A DNA stretch of 64,000 nt, from NCBI RefSeq assembly GCF_000717345.1, contig NZ_JNZA01000019.1, positions 73,718-137,717 of the forward strand, given 5' to 3'. The DNA is from Streptomyces lydicus. Lineage in GTDB: Bacteria > Actinomycetota > Actinomycetes > Streptomycetales > Streptomycetaceae. Below are positions 25,750 through 33,988 of this stretch, one piece after another. Under the pieces are notes generated by a model. It was given only the letters and a program-made list of their open reading frames with translations, searched no databases and was not told where the DNA came from. Positions within the stretch are counted from its first letter, which is position 1, and each line of letters opens with the position of its first letter. A program made the position numbers and the translations under genes.

Positions 25750-26577
25750 CTACCTGGACAGACGGCGGTAGCAGATCAGGGCGGCGGCAATCCCTGCGAA
25801 GGCCAGGAAGTGCTCGGCCTTGCGTTCGTAGCGCCGGTGCAGGCGGCGGCAGCCGGACAGCCACGCCACTGTGCGCTCCACGGTCCAACGGTGGCGGCCC
25901 AGCTTCTGGGAGGACTCGATGCCCCTACGGGCGATGCGCGGGGTGATGTTCCGGGAGCGGAGCCATCGGCGCAGGTGGTCGTAGTCGTATCCCTTGTCAC
26001 CATGGAGCTTGGCGGGCCGTCGCCGACGGGGCCCTCGCCGGGAGCGGATCGGAGGTGTGCCCCGTACCAGGGGTTCCAGACCCTGGCTGTCATGGGTGTT
26101 CGCGGCAGAGATGCCAATCGAGAGGGGCAGACCGGTGCGCTCGGTGATCAAGTGGATCTTTTACCCCCTCTTGCCGCGATCTACGGGGTTCGGACCCGTC
26201 AGGTCCCCCCTTTTCACCGTGCGCATGTTCACGGAGTCGATCGCGCACCGTGACCAGTCCAGGCTGCCGCGGGCACCGAGCTCGTCCAGGACCAGGCGGT
26301 GCAGCTTGCCCCACACCCTCGCCCGGCTCCACTCCGTGAATCGCCGGTGTGCGGTTGGCCCCCACGGGCCGAAGCCTGGCGGCAGTTGGCGCCACGTGCA
26401 GCCCGTCGTGGCCACGAACAAGATCGCTGCCAGTACCTGCCGGTCCCCATACCGCCGTCGGCCCCCGCCCTGGGGACGCACCGGGGCTGCGGGAACCACC
26501 CGCTGGAACAACTCCCACAACCCGTTCGGCACCAGCCGCTCCACCATCGCTATCACCGCAAGCAGCCTAATGACCAA
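25750..26577 (-). pseudogene. IS5-family transposase with in-frame ochre stop
   Basis: Both halves are in one frame. The N-terminal half (26577 down) reads GLWELFQRVVPAAPVRPQGG, LFVATTGCTWRQLPPGFGPW and DWSRCAIDSVNMRTVKRGD. The C-terminal half reads KIHLITERTGLPLSIGIS, LHGDKGYDYDHLRRWLRSR and GRHRWTVERTVAWLSG, with the DDE residues in DS, DKGYD and ERT. Between VDRGKRG and KIHLIT a TAA (26161-26163) replaces what is usually a serine codon, a one-base change from TCA. Otherwise the protein is full length, so the element was probably active recently and is now defective unless the stop is read through. Confidence 0.85.
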
Positions 26578-26726
26578 GCCAGTTGAGACGATCTCTTAGG
26601 CTTCGACGTACGCCACGATCGTGATCATTATCTTGGGTTCCGGTGCTTTCATCGCAGCTCAATGATCCGTGGCAGCGTGAGGGACGTAAGGCACGTAGTT
26701 GGCGCCGACGGAAGCCGGGCTATGGA

Positions 26727-26978
26727 CTACTCGTAGACCTTGGCTGCTTGGAGCGCGCGGGCGATGAAGGTCCAGTCACCGCCTGCTGGAAGCTCTTTGC
26801 CGAAGTTCTGATAGAAGCCTGGGGAGTCGTGCACCCAGGCGGCGAGGGCCTCCAGGAAGGTGGCGAGTGTGTTGTTCTCCCACGCATCGCCTTGCTGCAG
26901 GAAGTCCTGGTGCAGTGTGCGGACGAAAGCGGCCAGCTCCTCGCGGCTGCGGATCTCATCATCTGGAGCAAGGGACAT
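26727..26978 (-). CDS. DUF7660-family small protein
   Basis: 83 residues from ATG 26978. The pattern IRSREELAAFVRTLHQDFLQ, then WENNTLATFLEALAAWVHD and YQNFGKELPAGGDWTFIARA ending KVYE matches the DUF7660 family of small soluble actinobacterial proteins, which occur near immunity-like genes. No catalytic residues are known. The downstream side is transposon debris. Confidence 0.62.
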   Translation of the reverse strand: MSLAPDDEIRSREELAAFVRTLHQDFLQQGDAWENNTLATFLEALAAWVHDSPGFYQNFGKELPAGGDWTFIARALQAAKVYE

Positions 26979-26994
26979 GCCGGCAAGTATCCGG

Positions 26995-27155
26995 TGCCCC
27001 GTAGGCGTCGCTCCAGGGCGCTGGTTGTCAGCCGTCCCAAGGAGGCCTCCGGCTTCGTCGTCCTTCCCCGCCGCTGGGTCGTCGAGAGGTCGCTCACCTG
27101 GATGAGGCCCGCACGCCGGCATGCCCGGGACTACGAACGACTCGTCCAGCACTTC
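26995..27155 (+). mobile_element. IS5-family transposase C-terminal fragment
   Basis: The plus strand reads VVSRPKEASGFVVLPRRWVV, then ERSLTWMRPARRHARDYERL, the end of an IS5-family transposase including the catalytic Glu in VVERS. The catalytic core upstream is missing. Confidence 0.72.
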
Positions 27156-27158
27156 CTG

Positions 27159-27192
27159 TTGTCTGAACTGGGATTTTTTCCAGTTCAGACAA
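27159..27192. repeat. Perfect 13-base inverted repeat with T-rich loop
   Basis: TTGTCTGAACTGG (27159-27171), loop GATTTTTT, then CCAGTTCAGACAA (27180-27192). The arms are perfectly complementary and unusually AT-rich for this genome. There is no U tract after the second arm, so it is not a standard terminator. It may be an end or hairpin of a mobile element, since it lies just after transposase debris. Confidence 0.75.
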
Positions 27193-27516
27193 GCTATGGA
27201 GGATGCTGCTGCTAGCTTCCGAGTATGCCTGAGAACGAGGGGGCCGAGCGTGATCTATCTGCTCTGGAACTGCCGCAGTGGAGCCGCTTACGACAGACCG
27301 GTGATCCCTGGGGTCCGCAGCAGCTGACCTCGAAACCAGCCTCGCTGGCGCCGAGGAGAAGCTCGCCCAGATGGAGGCCGCCACAGCCCGCACGGCCACA
27401 GCGGTCGATCTCGGGATGCCCGGCTTCACCCAGATCGCCGGACGCGCTAGAGATACATGAAGACGGATACGCTTCGGCGACTGAGTAGATAGGGAGCGAA
27501 AATTCGGGGGGTTGCC

Positions 27517-28071
27517 ATGGGTCGTCCGCTGCTGTTCCTCGATGTCGACGGACCCCTGAATCCGTATGCGGCAAAACCTGAGAAGCGCCCCGAGGGCTAC
27601 ACCACCCTCCGCGTCCCACAGGAGAGCGGGGTAGCTGGGGAGCCCGGGAGAGTGCGGACCCGCAGGAGGCCACTGCGTGTATGGCTCAACCCCGATCACG
27701 GGCGGGCGTTGCTGACCCTCGGCTACGAGATCTGCTGGGCCACAACCTGGATGAGTGACGCGAACAAGTGGATCGGACCTGTGCTCGGTCTGCCTGAACT
27801 GCCGTTCGTCGACTTCGGTAACGCCCTGCTCAGCGAGCGCCCTGATGGCGTTCATTGGAAGTCCGAGCCATTGGTGGAGTACGCCAATGGCCGACCATTC
27901 GCTTGGGTGGACGACGAACAGAGCGACGCGGATCATGAGCACGTGGCTGCCAACCACCGCGCACCTGCCTTGCTCCACCACGTCAATCCGCGGATCGGTT
28001 TGCGCGACGACGACTTCACTACCCTCGCAGGCTTCGCAGCCTCCATCGACATGTCGACGGGCAGTTCCTGA
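27517..28071 (+). CDS. HAD-superfamily protein (Swiss-army-knife RNA-repair HAD type)
   Basis: 184 residues from ATG 27517, with a G-rich ribosome site. HAD motif I is LLFLDVDGPLNPYAAKPEKR (nucleophile and general-acid Asp in DVD), motif II is the Thr of CWATTWMSDANKW, and the metal-binding acidic motif is PFAWVDDEQSDADHEHVAA. The family, common in streptomycetes, is grouped with HAD domains of Swiss-army-knife RNA-repair proteins. A phosphatase or nucleotidyl-phosphatase activity is likely but the substrate is unknown. It stands alone. Confidence 0.75.
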   Translation: MGRPLLFLDVDGPLNPYAAKPEKRPEGYTTLRVPQESGVAGEPGRVRTRRRPLRVWLNPDHGRALLTLGYEICWATTWMSDANKWIGPVLGLPELPFVDFGNALLSERPDGVHWKSEPLVEYANGRPFAWVDDEQSDADHEHVAANHRAPALLHHVNPRIGLRDDDFTTLAGFAASIDMSTGSS

Positions 28072-28625
28072 GCGGCACGCAGCCACGCCTAGTGCAGAGA
28101 ATCCGAGACCCTGATCACCTGGGCGGCGATCACCCTCATGACCAGACGCCTGAGCCACAACGGCCCCGCGCCGACAGCTGGACGCAGAAGCCGAAGCCGC
28201 GCGAGCGGACGCGCAAGCTCGGCAGTTGCTCGGCTGGCTACTGCTGTTCGCGGTTTTCACCGTCGGTTTCATCTTGCTTGTCACGTACGGCAGCTGAGTG
28301 CGACTTTTCGCGATAGATGACACCGAGGCGAGGGGTGATCTGGGTAGTTGCAGACAAGTTTTCGCGTTGCCTGACACCAGATAGTTGGAGTTCGCTGACA
28401 CCTGGTCCTGGTCTTCGGCCCAACTGCCACCAGCAGCAGGAGGTTCTCGCAGGTCACAAGCTTTATCTAGGGGCGAATTCGGATGAAGGAAAGTGTGGCA
28501 AGCACTCATTGCTGTACGTGCCTTGAAGGTATCCGAGGGTTCTTCAGGCACGTACGGCGCCGGTGGCCGCCAGGTGTTCGGCGTGGGGTTATGGCGAAGG
28601 TCAGCTCATCGAGTGTGCAGCCCGG
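28072..28625. other. Intergenic; possible C-terminal TM fragment and a direct repeat
   Basis: One plus frame ending at 28294 reads a helical AEAARADAQARQL stretch followed by a membrane helix LLGWLLLFAVFTVGFILLV. It has no start codon, so it is probably a stump. From 28305 a direct repeat begins (listed separately). Nothing else is supported. Confidence 0.4.
28305..28378. repeat. TTTTCGCG-N5-TGACACC direct repeat
   Basis: TTTTCGCG followed after five bases by TGACACC occurs at 28305-28324 and again at 28359-28378, 54 bases apart with identical internal spacing. A third TGACACC lies at 28396-28402. No gene starts nearby, so this could be a pair of protein-binding sites or an IS border. Confidence 0.55.
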
Positions 28626-29978
28626 TCATGTGCTGGTCTTGTCTGCTCTGTCGCCCGGGCCGGGCGGCTCAATCGTGTGCAGCCTGCGTCGCAGGTGGGC
28701 CCGTTCGGGTTCGGTGCCGGCCAGATCGAGCGCTTCCTGGTAGGCGGCCGCTGCCTCGGGCAGCCGGCCGAGCCGGTGCAGCAGGTCTCCCCGGGCGGCC
28801 GGGTAGGGGTGGTGACCGCGCAGCCGCGGCTCGCCGGCCAGTGCGTCGAGCAGTGCCAGGCCCGCCTGCGGGCCATCTCGCATCGCCACCGCCACGGCCC
28901 GGTTCAGCTCGACGACGGGGGACGGGGCGAGTGCGAGCAGTACGTCGTAGAGTGCCACGACCTGCGGCCAGTCGGTGGTGGCGAGGTCGGCGGCCTCGTC
29001 GTGGAGGGCGGCGATGGCGGCCTGCACGCCGTACGGGCCGGGCGGTCCGCCAGTGAGAGCGGAGACCGCCAGCCTGCACCCCTCCTTGATCATCGTGTGG
29101 TCCCAGCGGCTGCGGTCCTGGTCCTCCAGCAACACGAGTTCGCCGTCCGGACCGGTCCGGGCCTCGTGTCGCGCGTGGATCAGCAGCATGAGGCCGAGCA
29201 GGCCGTCGACCTCCCGTGCAGCGGGCATCAACCGGTGCAGGATGCGCGCCAGCCGGATGGCCTCTTCCGCGAGGTCGATCCGCTGCAACTGCGGGCCCGA
29301 GCTGGCCGCGTAGCCCTCGGTGAAGATCGAGTAGAGGACCTGGAGGACTCCCGGCAGGCGCTCCGGCAGCTCATCGGCGCCGGGCACACGGAACGGGATA
29401 CGCGCCTGGCGGATCTTCTTCTTCGCCCGCACGATCCGTTGGGCCATCGTCGCGGCCGGGACGAGAAGGGCCCGCGCCACCTCTGGTGTGGTGAGCCCGG
29501 CCAGGCAGCGCAGGGTCAGCGCCGTGCGGTCCTCGGCCGCGAGCGCGGGGTGCGCGCGGGTGAAAAACAGCTGCAACCGCTCGTCGGGCAGATCGCCGGC
29601 GGCGTCCGCGGGCGGCGGGGCCGGGGCGGCCCGGTCAGCCTCCACCTGCAGGACGGCGAGGCGGGCGGCGTACGCCTGGTCCCGCCGCAGCCGGTCGACG
29701 GCCTTGCGTCGCGCCGTGGTCAGCAGCCAGGCCCCTGGCCGGGCCGGAACGCCCTCGGCCGGCCAGTGCGCCAGCGCCGCCTCGACGGCCTCGGAGGCGA
29801 CGTCCTCGGCCAGGTCGAGATCGCTGAAGTGGTGGACGAGGGAGGCGAGCAGCCGCCCGCGCTCCTCCCGGAACACCGACTCCACGGACGCGCAGGCGGA
29901 CGCGTGGGCGGGTGACTGGCGGGCGGACGCGACGGGTATGCCGCGCCCGGTGACTCCCTCGTCCTCCATATCAGGCAC
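28626..29978 (-). CDS. ECF42-type RNA polymerase sigma factor with C-terminal TPR-like domain
   Basis: 450 residues from GTG 29978. Region sigma2: SVFREERGRLLASLVHHFSD, then AEDVASEAVEAALAHWPAEG and RKAVDRLRRD. Region sigma4: EDRTALTLRCLAGLTTPEVA, RALLVPAATMAQRIVRAKKK. A long C-terminal extension follows (about 185-450, DUF6596/TPR-like) with FTEGYAASSGPQLQRIDLAE and ALYDVLLALAPSPVVELNRA, the hallmark of ECF42. These have no anti-sigma factor; the C-terminal domain itself controls activity, and the partner is a DGPF protein, encoded here two bases upstream. Transcription targets are probably the DGPF genes themselves. Confidence 0.87.
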   Translation of the reverse strand: MPDMEDEGVTGRGIPVASARQSPAHASACASVESVFREERGRLLASLVHHFSDLDLAEDVASEAVEAALAHWPAEGVPARPGAWLLTTARRKAVDRLRRDQAYAARLAVLQVEADRAAPAPPPADAAGDLPDERLQLFFTRAHPALAAEDRTALTLRCLAGLTTPEVARALLVPAATMAQRIVRAKKKIRQARIPFRVPGADELPERLPGVLQVLYSIFTEGYAASSGPQLQRIDLAEEAIRLARILHRLMPAAREVDGLLGLMLLIHARHEARTGPDGELVLLEDQDRSRWDHTMIKEGCRLAVSALTGGPPGPYGVQAAIAALHDEAADLATTDWPQVVALYDVLLALAPSPVVELNRAVAVAMRDGPQAGLALLDALAGEPRLRGHHPYPAARGDLLHRLGRLPEAAAAYQEALDLAGTEPERAHLRRRLHTIEPPGPGDRADKTST

Positions 29979-29980
29979 TG

Positions 29981-30331
29981 TCAGACCCCGAACTCGGCGA
30001 TCGGGCGGACGACAACCGAGCCGCTGCCGCGCGCGCCGGGGCAGCGGGCCGCCCAGTCGAGCGCGACGTCCAGGTCCGGTACGTCAATCACGTAGAAACC
30101 ACCGAGGACCTCGCGGCTCTCGGCGAACGGTCCGTCGGTGACGGTCCGCCTGCCGTCCTGGCCGACCCGCACCGCCGTGGCGGTGACCAGATCGGCCAGC
30201 GACTCCCCGGACACCCAGATCCCCGCGTCCTTCACTTCCTTGTCGTACGTCACCCAGTCCTCGACGCTGCACTCGGCGGCTGCGCCGTTCTCATCGACCG
30301 CACCAGCGTTGATCAGCAGCATGTACTTCAT
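29981..30331 (-). CDS. YCII-related DGPF-domain protein
   Basis: 116 residues from ATG 30331: MKYMLLINAGAVDENGAAAE, then VSGESLADLVTATAVRVGQD and the diagnostic TDGPFAESREVLGGFYVIDV, ending RPIAEFGV. Its stop is two bases before the ECF42 sigma start, so they form one operon. DGPF proteins are dimeric alpha/beta-barrel proteins co-conserved with ECF42 sigma factors; the chemistry is not established. Confidence 0.88.
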   Translation of the reverse strand: MKYMLLINAGAVDENGAAAECSVEDWVTYDKEVKDAGIWVSGESLADLVTATAVRVGQDGRRTVTDGPFAESREVLGGFYVIDVPDLDVALDWAARCPGARGSGSVVVRPIAEFGV

Positions 30332-30752
30332 GGTCCGACTCCTGTCAGGTCCTGTTGCCTCTTCGTCCGGCGGGTCGCCGTACACCATGACGACGAACGG
30401 GACGCCATCAGATCGACACCGTCCCCGAAGTTTTTCTACGGGATGAGTCGGGTGCCCCCGCCTGTGCACCCCGGTCGCGGTGAACGCGGCGGCCAGCACA
30501 ACCTGCCCCCGTTCACATGTGCCTCTGCAGGGTCTCGCCGCGCATGACATGTCGACCTTGTGCGACCTGGGCGTTTCTTCGTTGTCTCACGGCGATGCCG
30601 TCATGATCGGTCTCAAACTCGTGGCATCTTCCTCGGCTGGCCCCTGGTGTGTGTCACGCCAGGTTTGCCAGAGCTCAGGCCGGCGTCGGCCCCGGTCCGG
30701 AGCGACGAGTCCTGTCGTGCGTGACTGCGTTCGGACTTGACGTGGTGGGTGG
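30332..30752. other. Intergenic, no confident gene
   Basis: Holds the promoter of the DGPF/ECF42 operon. No frame with domain support was seen. Confidence 0.45.
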
Positions 30753-31679
30753 TCATCCCGTCCATCCGGTGCGGTGCAGCCAGTCCTCGAAGGTCATCAA
30801 GTCGGGGTGCAGGCGGCGCAGGAGCTTGATGTCCCGGTCTCTGGCGTAGAGATCACGGTCGGCGAAGAACTGGAACATCGCTACGTAGTCGTGGCCGAAG
30901 TCGGGGACGGCGGCGCGCAGGTCGTCATGCGGCATGGGGATGTAGGTGCTGGGTGTGCCCGTGACCTGCGCGAAGGTAGCGGCGATCTCGTCGCCGGTGA
31001 GACTGTCGCCGATCACCGCGAGGTCGCGGGCGCCCCAGGACTGCCAGTTGTCGAACATGTGGCCGACGAACCAGGCGATGTCGTCGAGGGCGACGAGCGG
31101 GTAGCGGGCGGCGCCGAGGGGAAGCCTGAAGGTCAGGCCGCCTCGGCCGTCCGGTCGGGGGGTGAGTCGGTCTCGCAGGTTTTCGAAGTACGGCGCGGTG
31201 GTCAGTACCGAGACGTGGTCCGTGTACCAGCCGTCGGTCTCCTTTCGGAGCATTTCCTCCGACCGCATCAGGTCGATGTGGGCGGCGACGGCGGCTTTGC
31301 TGTCGAAGTGCGGGACGGGGTGGCCGGTCAGGGACACCGCGCTGTCCAACGAGGACCAGATGAAACGCTCCACGCCGGCCCGCTCCGCGGCGGCCAGCAA
31401 GTGCAGCCCTTGCCGATACTCACCCACGGCGCTGCCCGTCGCGAAGAAGTCGGTGTTGGCGAACACGCGGTCGGCCTGCCCGATCAAGACCTCCAGGGCC
31501 GCCGACTCGGAGCGGACCAGTCGCACGCGGTCGGGCGCGGTGGCGGCGAGTTCGGTGGCGCGGGCGGACTCCGGGTGGCGGGTGGGGACGGTGATGGTGG
31601 CGTCGGTGGTGGCCAACAGGTGTGGGATCACGTGGCTGCCCATGGCTCCGGTGCCGCCGACGACGAGGACGTGGGTCAT
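30753..31679 (-). CDS. NmrA-like NAD(P)-binding protein
   Basis: 308 residues from ATG 31679: MTHVLVVGGTGAMGSHVIPH with the GGTGxMG Rossmann loop, ADRVFANTDFF, AGVERFIWSSLDSAVSL, and APYFENLRDRL, as in NmrA-type atypical SDRs. They bind NAD(P) and act as redox sensors or as quinone or isoflavone-type reductases; the usual catalytic tyrosine motif is absent. The start overlaps the deacetylase stop by four bases (ATGA), so it is the second gene of that operon under the divergent HxlR regulator. Confidence 0.8.
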   Translation of the reverse strand: MTHVLVVGGTGAMGSHVIPHLLATTDATITVPTRHPESARATELAATAPDRVRLVRSESAALEVLIGQADRVFANTDFFATGSAVGEYRQGLHLLAAAERAGVERFIWSSLDSAVSLTGHPVPHFDSKAAVAAHIDLMRSEEMLRKETDGWYTDHVSVLTTAPYFENLRDRLTPRPDGRGGLTFRLPLGAARYPLVALDDIAWFVGHMFDNWQSWGARDLAVIGDSLTGDEIAATFAQVTGTPSTYIPMPHDDLRAAVPDFGHDYVAMFQFFADRDLYARDRDIKLLRRLHPDLMTFEDWLHRTGWTG

Positions 31680-32500
31680 GGCGTTCTTCCCTGGTGTGTC
31701 AGGACGTGTTCGGCCACCTGGGCGTGGGTGGCAACCCAGACGTCGCCGGACTCACGGATGTGGTCGAGGATCTGGCCGACCATGCCCGCGAGGAGCGGTC
31801 GGCCTCCAACGTGAGCGTGGATGGTCAGGCGGAAGATGCCTGGGCCAGGGGCGACGAGCATCTGGTCCAGTAGCTCACGGTGCAGGTCGCGATAGGCGTA
31901 CGGGCCGGCTGCAGCGTCGCGGACGTCGGAGTAGTCGCTGTGCATGAGGGAAACCAGAGGACCGTGAGCGGTGGACAGGACCTGCGGGAGGTCGTGGTCG
32001 CAGTGGTCGCCGGTCCAGCGGTAGCCGGCCTCGGCGAGCAGGCCGGCAGTGTGCCTCGAACCGGTGGCGCGTGGGCTCATCCACCCCGTCGGGCGAACGC
32101 CGGTGACTCGGCGAAGGATGTCGGTGCAACGACGGATATTGGTCCGCTCGGCATCGACATCGAGCAGCGCGGGCACCACGTCCTGGGCCCAGGAGTGTGC
32201 GGCGATCTCGTGACCCGCCTCGTGCACGGCCATGACGGTCTCGGGGTACCGCTCGGCCACCAGTCCATTGACGCCGACGGTGGCGGGCAGGTCACCGAGG
32301 ACGTCGAGCAGCCGCCAGATGCCGGTGGTGACGCCGTAGTCCGCCCAGGAGGTGCTGTGCGTGTCGTCGATGCCGGACAGCGGCCACGCCGCGGCCATCG
32401 GCGCGTAGGCGGGCCAGTGCCCTGGTGACCACATCTCCAACGCGACTGTGACCAGCGCTACGACCTTCCGCCCGCCCGGCCATTCGGTCTCTGCCGTCAT
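31676..32500 (-). CDS. Polysaccharide deacetylase-family protein (PuuE-like)
   Basis: 274 residues from ATG 32500. The NodB-type fold is indicated by VALVTVALEMWSPGHWP, DYGVTTGIWRLLDVLGDLPA, VHEAGHEIAAHSWAQDVVPA (the H-x3-H zinc site as HEIAAH) and PTGWMSPRATGSRHTAGLLA. This order resembles the allantoinase/chitin-deacetylase-like PuuE subgroup rather than secreted peptidoglycan deacetylases, and there is no signal peptide, so it acts inside the cell on a small amide. It is coupled to the NmrA-like gene. Confidence 0.8.
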   Translation of the reverse strand: MTAETEWPGGRKVVALVTVALEMWSPGHWPAYAPMAAAWPLSGIDDTHSTSWADYGVTTGIWRLLDVLGDLPATVGVNGLVAERYPETVMAVHEAGHEIAAHSWAQDVVPALLDVDAERTNIRRCTDILRRVTGVRPTGWMSPRATGSRHTAGLLAEAGYRWTGDHCDHDLPQVLSTAHGPLVSLMHSDYSDVRDAAAGPYAYRDLHRELLDQMLVAPGPGIFRLTIHAHVGGRPLLAGMVGQILDHIRESGDVWVATHAQVAEHVLTHQGRTP

Positions 32501-32588
32501 TCGGTCCCCCTGCTCGGTAGCTTCCGCCGTGGACGCTAGTGAGGCGGTAGGTACCTCCAGGTTCCTGGCAGAGGGCTACCGTCGGGGC

Positions 32589-32939
32589 ATGCGTGAGTAC
32601 TCCGGCAGCGTCTTCCTCGCCGACTGCCCGGCTCGGCTGGCGATCGAGATCATCGCCGACAAGTGGGCGGTGGTCGTGCTGTTCGCGTTGAGCCGGGAAC
32701 CATGCAGGCACGGCGAGTTGGTCGACCTGATCGGCGGAATCTCGCGGAAAGTGCTGACCCAGACGCTGCGGCGGTTGCAGGGGTACGGCCTGGTCGACCG
32801 CCATGCCGAGGCCGGGAAGGTCGAGTACGTGCTGACAGACTTGGGCCGGACGCTGGTGAAGCCGATCGCCGTGCTGACTGAGTGGGCTCACGAGCACGGC
32901 GCGGCCGTGGTGGGATTCCAAGAGTCCAAAAAAGACTGA
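32589..32939 (+). CDS. HxlR-family transcriptional regulator
   Basis: 116 residues from ATG 32589 (MREYSGSVFLADCPARLAIE). Typical HxlR winged helix: the conserved Cys near the N-terminus, IIADKWAVVVLFALSREPCR, HGELVDLIGGISRKVLTQTL and RRLQGYGLVDRHAEAGKVEY. HxlR proteins sense electrophiles or oxidants through that cysteine and control the divergent enzyme genes. Here those are the deacetylase/NmrA operon, 88 bases away. Confidence 0.88.
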   Translation: MREYSGSVFLADCPARLAIEIIADKWAVVVLFALSREPCRHGELVDLIGGISRKVLTQTLRRLQGYGLVDRHAEAGKVEYVLTDLGRTLVKPIAVLTEWAHEHGAAVVGFQESKKD

Positions 32940-33421
32940 GCGTACTCGGCCTCCCCCTCACGTCCGCCACCGCCGTTCGAGCGCAGACGGTGCTCGGCGT
33001 GGGATGCGGGCGATGGTCGGCGACGAATGACTGGCTGATTGGCGCGGGGCCGGACCAGCGTCACCACCACCCGAAAGGGTGAAAGCTCCAACCAGGGATC
33101 TCACAACGCCGGCCTCACGGTTGTGCCACCGCGACTGAGACTGTGCCACGAAATCCGAGACGCTACAGCCTCACTTGCCAGAACAACCGGTAGCCCACTC
33201 GCCTGCGTTTTCGGCTGGACACCCTGGACAACAAGCGCCCTCGTCACCCGCGGCCTTCGGTGCGTGCGGTTGGTGGCAATCACGTCGATCCGAAGTCATC
33301 TATCTTGAAATGTCGCACTGAGCGGTCGGCCCGAGGCGCTCAACCGGCCAATTCAGCCGCTCACTGGCCAACTGAAGCGCTCAGTCACAGCTGCTCCTCG
33401 ACCGCCGGCTGCCACGTGGTC
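32940..33421. other. Gene-free region downstream of tpg, with spaced CGCTCA repeats
   Basis: No supported gene. Close to the 3' end of tpg are three CGCTCA units at 33337, 33358 and 33378 embedded in related 20-21-base blocks (GGCCAA in the first two), a short tandem array of unknown function. Confidence 0.5.
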
Positions 33422-33979
33422 TCAGAAGTCGAGCTCCACATAGTCGATGTCGGTGAACTCGACCAGGAGGCCGTCGGCGCGGCGGCCGCGGTCTTTGAAG
33501 TAGATCTCCTGCAGACCTTCGGCGGCGATGTTCTGCAGCTGCTGCTCGGTGGCGCCGGAGGCCTGGGCGTCGAAGAGCCGGGCGGCGTAGGCCGGAGGAA
33601 GGTGCTGGGTGATCAGCCGGATCCGCCCGTCATCGGTCGTGCCGGGGGCGGCGGTGAAGCCGAACCGTGCCCTGGTCTCGATGACGATCTCGCCGGTGGA
33701 GGAGGCGCGTTGCTGGGCCTTCTGGCGCACCTTCGGCTGCCACCGCTTGCGGACCTCGCGCTCTATGCGGGCAGCCAGCTCGCGACGGGGTCGGCGGATC
33801 TGGTCTTTGGCGTATCGCTCCACGGTGCGCCGGGAGATGCCCAGCAGCTGCGCGACGGCTTTGGTGGAGCCCTTGTGCTGCTTGACCAGGAACCGCATCT
33901 GCGCGCCCGCGCTCTTGGGGATCGGGCGGGTGGTGGTGGCGTCCGTGGCCTTGTCGAGGCTGTCGCCGAGGATGCCCAC
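33422..33979 (-). CDS. tpg: Telomere terminal protein Tpg
   Basis: 185 residues from the start at 33979. It shows the Tpg plan: GDSLDKATDATTTRP at the N-terminus; a helix-turn-helix LVKQHKGSTKAVAQLLGISR, RRTVERYAKDQIRRPRREL; then VRKRWQPKVRQKAQQRASST, a conserved ETRARFGFTAAPGTTDDGR and ITQHLPPAYAARLFDAQASG; ending in an acidic FTDIDYVELDF. Tpg is covalently attached to the 5' ends of streptomycete linear chromosomes and plasmids and primes end patching together with Tap and DNA polymerase. The gene appears intact and ten bases downstream of the broken tap gene. Its presence indicates a linear replicon end nearby or an acquired linear plasmid. Confidence 0.88.
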   Translation of the reverse strand: MGILGDSLDKATDATTTRPIPKSAGAQMRFLVKQHKGSTKAVAQLLGISRRTVERYAKDQIRRPRRELAARIEREVRKRWQPKVRQKAQQRASSTGEIVIETRARFGFTAAPGTTDDGRIRLITQHLPPAYAARLFDAQASGATEQQLQNIAAEGLQEIYFKDRGRRADGLLVEFTDIDYVELDF

Positions 33980-33988
33980 GTCGGTCTC

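Larger units (their letters stand above)
25063..26595 (-). mobile_element. IS5-type element, apparently 1.53 kb with GNAT passenger
   Basis: The right end reads inward GAGATCGTCTCAACTGG (rc of 26579-26595). The left end reads inward GAGGTGATCTCGTTTGG (25063-25079), with 11 of 17 matches. Both are flanked outside by TTA (25060-25062 and 26596-26598), which fits the 3-base TNA duplication of the ISL2/IS1031-type IS5 group. Inside, both genes are on the minus strand and closely packed: a GNAT gene ends 54 bases from the left end and starts 54 bases from the transposase stop. Caveat: the left end also resembles the end next to another transposase in this window (55436-55446), so it may derive from a second IS. 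Confidence 0.5.

Noticed and set aside
25750-26577. Two-ORF IS5 transposase using programmed frameshifting
   Set aside because: Both halves are in the same frame, so the break is an in-frame TAA, not a frameshift signal.
27180-27488. N-terminus of a tyrosine recombinase (reading LPQWSRLRQTGDPWGPQQL)
   Set aside because: Resemblance is limited to a few residues and the frame decays to Pro/Arg/Ser-rich sequence. Not strong enough to annotate.
33337-33383. CRISPR-like array
   Set aside because: Only three 6-base identities in 20-21-base blocks, no spacers of constant length and no cas genes in the window.
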